From: Halieaceae bacterium
Lineage (GTDB): Bacteria > Pseudomonadota > Gammaproteobacteria > Pseudomonadales > Halieaceae
NCBI GenBank assembly: GCA_026710905.1
Contig: JAPOQD010000194.1
Coordinates: 1-35,701 of the forward strand
DNA length: 35,701 nt
Direction of reading: 5' to 3'
Part shown: positions 9,755 to 15,636 of the stretch, piece by piece
How positions within the stretch are numbered: position 1 is the stretch's first letter
Layout of the letters: each line of letters starts with the position of its first letter
Notes under the pieces: model-generated
The model's input: the letters and a program-made list of their open reading frames with translations, nothing else
Database searches by the model: none
Told to the model about the DNA's origin: nothing
Translations under genes and position numbers: made by a program

Positions 9755-9914
9755 CAGCCTGCCGGACTTGGGACTGTCCTACTGCGGAAAAGCCGTTTTG
9801 GCCCATTTTTCTGCAATCCTTCGTCACACGAACCACTATTATCCTCAGAATTGCAGAAAAAATGACTCAAAACGGTCTTTCCCTCGCTACGGACGCCCAA
9901 GCCCGACAGGCTGC
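9754..9914. repeat. 161-bp imperfect palindromic element (MITE-like) after rplQ
   Basis: The left arm (about 9754-9818) and the reverse complement of the right arm (about 9848-9914) align along their length. Shared blocks are GCAGCCTG, CTTGGG, GTCC, CCGTTTTG, CATTTTT and CTGCAAT, with a few substitutions and small gaps. The loop is about 30 bases. This architecture resembles a miniature inverted-repeat element or repetitive palindrome. There is no transposase frame inside. When transcribed it would fold into a very long hairpin and could act as the terminator of the alpha operon. Confidence 0.7.
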
Positions 9915-9968
9915 CAGCCCTGCGGCGGGTATGCCGAGAGCCGGTTTTCGGCATCCGAGGACTACAAG

Positions 9969-11414
9969 GTGAGTGAATCAATTTCCTCAGTGCCGGACAA
10001 CGAAGCTCCGGTGCTTGCCGTAGACCTCGATGGCACCCTGATTCGCGGTGACCTGTCTGGCGAATCCCTGTTGGTTTACCTGCGTGGCAACCCTCTACGA
10101 CTGTTGCGGGTGTTGTTGTGGCTGTTCAGGGGCCGGGCCTTTGTAAAGCGCCAACTGGCCCAGTTGGTGGACATCGACTACACCAGGCTTCCGTTTCGGG
10201 ACGATGTCCTGGAGTTTGTCCGCACCGAACACAGCAATGGCCGAAAAACAATGCTGGCCAGCGGCTCGGATGAACTGCTGGTGAATCACCTGGCGGATTA
10301 CCTGGGTTGTTTTGACGAGGTCCTGGCCAGCGATGGAAAAGTCAACAGGACCGGCCAGCACAAGGCTGCCTGCCTGACTGAGGCCTGTCCCGGCAAGGGC
10401 TTTGATTACCTTGGCAACAGCAAGGTGGATGTGCCGGTATGGCGGGCCTCCCGCACCGTGCACGTAGTCTCCTCCAATCCCGGATTTACCCGCTTTGTAC
10501 AGGCCCGATTTACCATCGGCAAATTGTTTGAGTACCGGGTCAGCTTTCTTTCGAGTTTGCTGCGCCAGTGCCGGATCACCCATTGGCTGAAAAACCTGCT
10601 GCTTTTTGTGCCCCTGCTGGCAAGTCATTCCTATGGCAATGCCGCGGCCACCACCACAGCCGCAATTGCCTTTCTGTCATTCAGTTTGTGCGCCAGCGCC
10701 ATCTATCTTCTTAATGACCTGGTCGACCTGCCTTTTGACCGGGCCCATCCGCGCAAGCGCAAACGGCCGCTGGCAAATGGAGATTTGCAGGTTGTGGTGG
10801 TGTGCCTGTTACTGATGCTGCTGTTGCTGGGTTCCGCGGTGTTGGCGCTGCTGTTGCCGCCGGGCTTTCAGGGCGTGCTGTTGCTGTATGCAGTGACTGC
10901 CATTCTTTACTCGGCACGCCTGAAACGCATACCCTTGGCCGATGTGCTGGTGCTGGCCTGCCTGTACACCCTGCGCATCATCGCCGGCGGCGCGGCGCTG
11001 GGCCACCCTCCGACATTCTGGTTATTGGCCTTCTCCCTGTTCCTGTTCTTTTCCCTGGCGCTGATGAAGCGCTACACCGAATTGCGGGAAATCGAGATGG
11101 GCGGATCACCTGATTCCGGGCGGGGTTATCGGGCGGGCGACAGCAGCTTCGTACTGGCCCCAGGAATGGCCGCCGGTTTCGCAGCCGTGGTGATTCTCGC
11201 GCTGTATATAAATGGTCCGGCGGTACAGCAGCTCTATCAAAATCCGGCCTGGTTGTGGCTGACTTGTCCACTGTTGCTGTTCTGGCTCTGCCATGTCTGG
11301 TTCAGCGCCAACCGTGGCCGCATGTACGACGACCCCATACTGTTTGCGGTGCAGGATGTGGTCAGCTTACTTTGCGCCCTGGCGGTGACGGTGTTGTTCC
11401 TGGCGGCTTTGTAA
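9969..11414 (+). CDS. HAD phosphatase-UbiA prenyltransferase fusion (5-phosphoribosyl-polyprenyl-phosphate synthase-like)
   Basis: The 481-residue protein has two parts. Residues about 14-200 are a HAD-type hydrolase: DLDGT with Asp19 and Asp21, the serine motif LASGSDE, a lysine in GQHKAA, and the acidic motif YLGNSKVD. Residues about 205-481 are a polytopic UbiA-family prenyltransferase with NDLVDLPFD at 249-257 and a second conserved block LKRIPLADVLVLACLYTLRI. This pattern resembles mycobacterial Rv3806c, which joins phosphoribosyl pyrophosphate to decaprenyl phosphate. I infer the same reaction here, with the HAD part perhaps removing the 5-phosphate. GTG 9969 has GAGG eight bases upstream; a longer open extension overlaps rplQ and the repeat and was rejected. 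The stop overlaps the next start. Confidence 0.85.
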   Translation: MSESISSVPDNEAPVLAVDLDGTLIRGDLSGESLLVYLRGNPLRLLRVLLWLFRGRAFVKRQLAQLVDIDYTRLPFRDDVLEFVRTEHSNGRKTMLASGSDELLVNHLADYLGCFDEVLASDGKVNRTGQHKAACLTEACPGKGFDYLGNSKVDVPVWRASRTVHVVSSNPGFTRFVQARFTIGKLFEYRVSFLSSLLRQCRITHWLKNLLLFVPLLASHSYGNAAATTTAAIAFLSFSLCASAIYLLNDLVDLPFDRAHPRKRKRPLANGDLQVVVVCLLLMLLLLGSAVLALLLPPGFQGVLLLYAVTAILYSARLKRIPLADVLVLACLYTLRIIAGGAALGHPPTFWLLAFSLFLFFSLALMKRYTELREIEMGGSPDSGRGYRAGDSSFVLAPGMAAGFAAVVILALYINGPAVQQLYQNPAWLWLTCPLLLFWLCHVWFSANRGRMYDDPILFAVQDVVSLLCALAVTVLFLAAL

Positions 11415-12685
11415 TGCGTTCCTGGGGCGGTCTGCCTGAAGGGGAACAAAGAGAACTTCGGGTCGGCTGGCAAGACCAGGTATTGAGCGTATGGCGCCAA
11501 CAGGTACTGCCGGCCGGTTGTGGCCGCAGCTATGGCGACAGCGCACTGGCTGCCAGCGGCGCCGTACTGAATACCTGTGGCTTGGACCATGTTCTTGCCT
11601 TCGACCCCGCCTCGGGGGTGATCCGCTGTGAGGCCGGGGTAACCCTGGGACAGATCATGCAGTTGACCGTGCCGCGGGGTTGGATGTTACCGGTGCTGCC
11701 TGGAACCCGGTTTGTCACGGTGGCCGGCGCCGTGGCCAACGATGTGCACGGCAAGAACCATCACCGTGATGGAACTTTCGCCCGTCATGTCAGCGAACTG
11801 GCCCTGCAGCGTTCCGACGGCGAGTTGATTCGCTGCTCACCGAAACATCATCAGGAATGGTTCTCTGCCACTTGCGGAGGCCTGGGCCTGACCGGCGTGA
11901 TTCTCTGGGTGGAACTGCGCTTGCGGCCGGTCAGTGGCCCCTGGCTGGATGCCGAAACCATCAAGTTTCACTCTCTGCAGGAATTCCTGGAACTCAGCGC
12001 CGCCTCGGATGACAGCCACGAATACACGGTATCCTGGATCGATTGCCTCGGCGCGAGGCCCCGGGGCCATTTTTTACGAGCACTGCATAGCGCTGCAAGC
12101 GAGGCGGCCCCGCGGCCGGGAGTACACTTCAAGGTGCCCTTCGCACTGCCGCTGTCCCCACTCAATCGCTTTAGCCTGAAGGTTTTCAATAGCGGCTATT
12201 TCCACCGCCAGTTGGCGCCACGGAAATCCCGCCGGGTCGCCTGGCCCGGCTGGTTTTTCCCACTTGACTCGGTAGGGCACTGGAATCGCCTGTACGGAAG
12301 GCGCGGCTTCAGGCAGTATCAGTGTGTGGCGCCTGCAGAAGCAATCAGCGAATTGCTGGATATCATCCGCCGCTCGGGGCAGGGCTCCCTGCTGGCGGTG
12401 CTGAAAGTCTTTGGCGATATCCCATCCCCGGCCCTGTTGTCCTTTCCACGCCCCGGCGTGACCCTGGCGCTGGATTTTCCCTGGCGCGGCGCGAAAACCA
12501 CCGAACTGTTCAAGCGCCTGGACGCGGTGGTGTTCGGCAACGGCGGCGCCATTTATCCCGCCAAGGACGCGCATATGAGCGGAGCGGATTTTCGCGCCGC
12601 CTATCCGCGCTGGGAGCGGCTCGAACAACTGCGCGACGCCAATATCAACTCCCTGTTCTGGCGCCGGGTAACGGGGGCCGTCTGA
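11414..12685 (+). CDS. dprE1: DprE1-like FAD-dependent decaprenylphosphoryl-ribose 2'-oxidase
   Basis: The 423-residue protein has a PCMH-type FAD-binding domain with GRSYGDSAL at 37-45 and PVLPGTR near 93-99. It also has DVHGKNHHRDG at 110-120, a combination characteristic of mycobacterial DprE1. Lys384 in the YPAKDAH segment aligns with the active-site lysine (K418) of the M. tuberculosis enzyme. DprE1 oxidises C2 of polyprenyl-phosphoryl-ribose to the 2-keto form. The ATG overlaps the stop of the UbiA fusion (TAATG), and the stop overlaps the next gene, so the three are cotranscribed and probably coupled. A generic sugar-lactone oxidase is less likely given the HGKNHH motif and the neighbours. 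Confidence 0.88.
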   Translation: MRSWGGLPEGEQRELRVGWQDQVLSVWRQQVLPAGCGRSYGDSALAASGAVLNTCGLDHVLAFDPASGVIRCEAGVTLGQIMQLTVPRGWMLPVLPGTRFVTVAGAVANDVHGKNHHRDGTFARHVSELALQRSDGELIRCSPKHHQEWFSATCGGLGLTGVILWVELRLRPVSGPWLDAETIKFHSLQEFLELSAASDDSHEYTVSWIDCLGARPRGHFLRALHSAASEAAPRPGVHFKVPFALPLSPLNRFSLKVFNSGYFHRQLAPRKSRRVAWPGWFFPLDSVGHWNRLYGRRGFRQYQCVAPAEAISELLDIIRRSGQGSLLAVLKVFGDIPSPALLSFPRPGVTLALDFPWRGAKTTELFKRLDAVVFGNGGAIYPAKDAHMSGADFRAAYPRWERLEQLRDANINSLFWRRVTGAV

Positions 12686-13416
12686 TGACGCGGGCGGTCA
12701 TCATCGGCGCCACCTCGGCTATAGCCCAGGCCACGGCCAGACTATGGGCCGCCCGGGGGGACTACCTGTTGGTGGCGGCGCGCAATAGTGAACGACTGGC
12801 TACCGTGGCGGGAGACTTGCAGGCCAGGGGCGCCGCCCAGGTGGAACAAGTGGTTTTCGAGGCCTGTTCCGAGACGGATTACGCGGCCTTTGTGCAGGAA
12901 ATCTGGGGCCAGGGTGTAGACGTGCTGTTGCTTGCCCATGGCTCTCTGCCTGAACAGGCAACGGTGCAGGATGATGTGGAAGCGTCCCGGCAGGAATTTG
13001 AAACCAACGCACTCGGCGCCGTGAGCCTGTTGGCGGCATTCGCTCCGCGTTTCGAACAGCAGGGCAGTGGCCAGATGGTGGTGATCAGTTCGGTGGCCGG
13101 GGATCGGGGTCGCCGCTCCAACTATGTATACGGTAGCGCCAAGGCCGCGCTGAGCACGTACTGCCAGGGGCTGAGGAGCAGGCTGGCCGGTGGCGGGGTG
13201 CGAGTGCTGACGGTGAAACCGGGCTTGGTGGATAGTCCCATGACTGCGCACATAAGCAAAGGCTTGCTATGGGCGAAACCCGAGCAGATTGCACGGGGCA
13301 TTGTGCGCGCCATTGAGCGGGGCAGCGAGGTGGTTTACCTGCCCTGGTTCTGGCGCTATATCATGCTGCTTCTCAAGCTGATCCCGGAACGCATTTTCAA
13401 GCGCTTGCCGGTGTAG
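12685..13416 (+). CDS. dprE2: DprE2-like short-chain dehydrogenase (2-keto intermediate reductase)
   Basis: The 243-residue protein is a classical short-chain dehydrogenase. The nucleotide-binding stretch is GATSAIAQ (8-15), where TGxxxGxG is modified as in DprE2. The catalytic set is Ser136 in ISSVAG and Tyr149-x3-Lys153 in YGSAK. The C-terminus has a hydrophobic stretch (WFWRYIMLLLKLIPERIFK), consistent with membrane association. DprE2 reduces the 2-keto sugar lipid made by DprE1, giving polyprenyl-phosphoryl-D-arabinofuranose. The ATG overlaps the dprE1 stop (TGATG). Its TAG stop is the first triplet of a long inverted repeat. Sequence alone would allow other SDR functions; the operon decides the call. 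Confidence 0.85.
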   Translation: MTRAVIIGATSAIAQATARLWAARGDYLLVAARNSERLATVAGDLQARGAAQVEQVVFEACSETDYAAFVQEIWGQGVDVLLLAHGSLPEQATVQDDVEASRQEFETNALGAVSLLAAFAPRFEQQGSGQMVVISSVAGDRGRRSNYVYGSAKAALSTYCQGLRSRLAGGGVRVLTVKPGLVDSPMTAHISKGLLWAKPEQIARGIVRAIERGSEVVYLPWFWRYIMLLLKLIPERIFKRLPV

Positions 13417-13660
13417 CCGCAATGTGGCGCCAGCACGCCCGGACTACCCGTTTCGCACTTGTATATCAACGCCAGGCATGAGTTTTGGCCTGGATACAAT
13501 TTGCAACCACCACGCTTGGCGCGTTCTGGCGGCCTCAAAGCCTTCCCAGCACACAATCACCGCTTGACCATGCAGCCAGCATGGCGCTTCGCGTCGATTG
13601 CGCGCTGGGAAGGCTTTGTGACTCGCCATCTCCGCGCCAGCTGGCGCCACATTGCGGCTA
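13414..13660. repeat. 247-bp nested inverted-repeat element between convergent genes
   Basis: A perfect 21-bp terminal inverted repeat pairs 13414-13434 (TAGCCGCAATGTGGCGCC...) with 13640-13660. A second perfect 15-bp pair lies inside: CAAAGCCTTCCCAGC at 13536-13550 and its complement at 13604-13618. The right arm is continuous from inner to outer repeat. The left arm is interrupted by about 85 bases (roughly 13435-13519), which hold a small CCAGGC/GCCTGG stem. There is no credible coding frame. It looks like a MITE-type palindrome that has either gained an insertion on one side or lost sequence on the other. It sits in the 257-base gap between dprE2 and ilvE and could terminate both. Confidence 0.7.
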
Positions 13661-13673
13661 TAGCCCGAGCCGA

Positions 13674-14783
13674 TCAACCGGTTTGGGAGCGAAGTGGAGC
13701 CGGGCAATCTGCAACAGAAGATAGCGGCGTCACCCAGCCAAAGGGGTCATCGCGCAGCCCGTACTGAATACCGGTCAACTCGTCAAATAAACGCTTGGCC
13801 ACCGGGCCCGGCAAGTTATTGTTGATCTCGTGAACCCGATCGTGCAGGGCAAGTTGGCCCACCGGCGAGATAACCGCGGCAGTACCGCAGCCGAACACTT
13901 CGGTGACCTCACCTGCTTCGATATCCGCCAGCAACCGGTGAATATCCAGGCGCTCTTCGCCGACCTCGTAACCCAGTACGGGTGCGAGTTGCAGTAGAGA
14001 ATCCCGGGTGATTCCGGGCAGGATACTGCCGCTCAATGAGGGTGTGACAATCTTGCTGCCGCCATAGACAAAACAGATGTTCATGGCCCCCACTTCTTCG
14101 ACAAAGCGGCCTTCGACCGCATCCAGCCACAACACCTGGGTGAAGCCCTTGCGGGCTGCTTCCTCGCTCACCAGCAAGCTGGCCGCGTAGTTGCCGCCGG
14201 TTTTGACTTCGCCCACACCGCCGACAACCGCTCGGCGGTGCCGGTCGGCAATGTAAACCGAAACCGGGTTGAATCCCTGCTCGAAATAGGGGCCCGCCGG
14301 GCCGGTGATAATGAAGTGCAGATAACTGTCTGCCGCACCCAGACCGAGTTTGGGACTGGTGGCTATCATGGCGGGCCGGATGTACAGGGAGGACCCCTCC
14401 TGATCAGGAACCCAAGCTTGGTCCAGACCTACCAGGGTGTTCAGCGACTCCAGGTGAAAGGCCTCATCCACTTGCGGCATCATCATGCGCGTGGCGGAAT
14501 CGTTGAAACGGCGCATGTTCTGGTCCGGCCGGAACAGGTTGATGCCACCGTCGGCGCGTCGGTAGGCCTTCAGCCCCTCGAACACTTCCTGGCCGTAGTG
14601 CAGCACCGCGGCGGCGGGGTCTAGGGAGAACTTCCGGTAGGGGCCAATCCGGGCATCGCGCCAACCGCTACCCTCATCGTAGACCTGAGTGAACATGTGG
14701 TCCGAGAATACCGTGCCGAAACGGATATTTTCCGGAAAAGAACCCCGTTTGTTTTCGGCCAGGGCGTGAATTGTGATGGACAT
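13674..14783 (-). CDS. ilvE: Branched-chain amino acid aminotransferase (class IV PLP)
   Basis: The 369-residue protein is a fold-type IV aminotransferase of the longer, eukaryote/Gram-positive-like BCAT type. Lys194 in EVKTGGNYAAS is the pyridoxal-phosphate lysine. LHYGQEVFEGLKAYR, the block around VLWLDAVEGRFVEEVGAMNI, and the terminal DDPFGWVTPL fit the family. It transfers the amino group between leucine, isoleucine or valine and 2-oxoglutarate. The start at 14783 has GGAG ten bases upstream; the open frame extends further upstream without similarity. The 139-base gap to the upstream Lrp gene contains small hairpins (for example GCATC-AGTG-GATGC at 14860-14873). Location beside IOR and leucine dehydrogenase points to catabolic use. 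Confidence 0.93.
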   Translation of the reverse strand: MSITIHALAENKRGSFPENIRFGTVFSDHMFTQVYDEGSGWRDARIGPYRKFSLDPAAAVLHYGQEVFEGLKAYRRADGGINLFRPDQNMRRFNDSATRMMMPQVDEAFHLESLNTLVGLDQAWVPDQEGSSLYIRPAMIATSPKLGLGAADSYLHFIITGPAGPYFEQGFNPVSVYIADRHRRAVVGGVGEVKTGGNYAASLLVSEEAARKGFTQVLWLDAVEGRFVEEVGAMNICFVYGGSKIVTPSLSGSILPGITRDSLLQLAPVLGYEVGEERLDIHRLLADIEAGEVTEVFGCGTAAVISPVGQLALHDRVHEINNNLPGPVAKRLFDELTGIQYGLRDDPFGWVTPLSSVADCPAPLRSQTG

Positions 14784-14922
14784 GAATGTTATGCTCCGAA
14801 CTGCCCGGTTACAGGGCCTTCCCTGAGTATTTGAGTATGCCTCAACTAGCCCGCATATTGCATCAGTGGATGCGATGATCGCGCAGGATTTTACATCGAG
14901 ACGCGTCCTCCCCGGAAAACCT

Positions 14923-15399
14923 TCAAAGTTGACTGACAAGTGGCAGTTGGGTCGAGTTTTTGATCTCGGTGACGGCGATATGCGAGTGTATTTCGCCAAT
15001 GAGTTCAAGACTGGTTAGTTGCTCCCGTATGAACCGTTCGTAGTGGCGTATATCACGAGCCACGATCTTCAGCATGTAATCCCAACTTCCCGCCATGGTG
15101 TAACATTCCAGCACCTCCGGAAAGTTTTTCACCTGCTCTTCAAAAGCCTCCAGGTATTTGCGCCCCTGGTTGGCCAGATTGATCGTGGTGAACACCACAA
15201 CCTCCATCCCCAGTTTTTCGCGGTTCAGCAGGGCTACCTGCCGTTCGATCAGACCCTCCTCGCGCAGGCGCTGGATACGGCGCCAGCAGGGGGACTGGGA
15301 CAGGTTGATACGTTCGGCAATCTGCTGCGAAGTCAGGCTGGCATCCTGCTGTAACAGGTCCAGTATCTCGATGTCCAGAGAGCTGAGTTCAGTGGTCAC
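14923..15399 (-). CDS. Lrp/AsnC family transcriptional regulator
   Basis: The 158-residue protein has the N-terminal AsnC-type helix-turn-helix (LDIEILDLLQQDASLTSQQI then LSQSPCWRRIQRLREEGLIE, residues about 8-52). A C-terminal RAM ligand-binding domain follows (ECYTMAGSWDYMLKIVARD). Such proteins bind DNA as dimers or octamers and sense amino acids. The start is GTG at 15399; no better ATG lies nearby and its ribosome binding site is weak. It is divergent from the IOR-leucine dehydrogenase operon and upstream of ilvE, so it is the likely local regulator of both, with leucine or a related amino acid as a plausible effector. Confidence 0.92.
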   Translation of the reverse strand: MTTELSSLDIEILDLLQQDASLTSQQIAERINLSQSPCWRRIQRLREEGLIERQVALLNREKLGMEVVVFTTINLANQGRKYLEAFEEQVKNFPEVLECYTMAGSWDYMLKIVARDIRHYERFIREQLTSLELIGEIHSHIAVTEIKNSTQLPLVSQL

Positions 15400-15539
15400 T
15401 TTTCAAATAATATATGCTCATAAAGGTTATTTTATAAAATATTTATACTGAAAACCACAAATATATAGGAATAAAACATAAATATTTCCAAAAAACAGCG
15501 TTATTATTTTCCCATCGAATAGGCCTGAAGGAGCGGAGA
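15400..15539. promoter_or_regulatory. AT-rich divergent control region with a perfect 14-bp palindrome
   Basis: The sequence is strikingly AT-rich compared with its surroundings from 15400 to about 15510. It contains the perfect palindrome TATTTTATAAAATA at 15428-15441 and several A/T tracts. It separates the Lrp-family gene from the IOR gene, so it should hold promoters for both directions and Lrp-type binding sites, which favour bendable AT-rich DNA. I cannot assign individual -35/-10 boxes with confidence; TATACT at 15444-15449 is one possible -10 element for the plus strand. Confidence 0.5.
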
Positions 15540-15628
15540 AAAAAAGGGGTCAGAGCCCTTTAATCCCTTCGGTTACTCGGCGGGGCCTTTCACCTGGGAT
15601 TGGATTAAAGGGCTCTGACCCCTTTTTT
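15540..15628. repeat. 89-bp perfect inverted repeat (27-bp arms), terminator-shaped
   Basis: The left arm 15540-15566 (A-run, then GGGGTCAGAGCCCTTTAATC...) and the right arm 15602-15628 are exact reverse complements over 27 bases, with a 35-base GC-rich spacer. Read in either direction, the hairpin ends in a run of at least six T. The GGGGTCAGAGCCCTTT core resembles, from memory, palindromes scattered in gammaproteobacterial intergenic regions and linked to REP-associated transposases; I could not verify this. The right arm ends eight bases before the IOR start codon, so any upstream promoter must read through it. Confidence 0.85.
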
Positions 15629-15636
15629 AGGTAGTT

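Noticed and set aside
9754-9914. Integron attC site or tRNA-like structure
   Set aside because: The palindrome lacks the attC core sites and an integrase, and does not fold as a cloverleaf with a CCA-type acceptor stem.
9561-9968. Upstream extension of the HAD-UbiA open frame into rplQ and the palindrome
   Set aside because: The extension overlaps rplQ in another frame and translates the repeat; GTG 9969 has a good ribosome site and starts just before the HAD domain.
13459-13767. Open frames within the palindromic element after dprE2
   Set aside because: They cross the inverted repeats and the end of ilvE, have no domain, and are explained by the repeat sequence.
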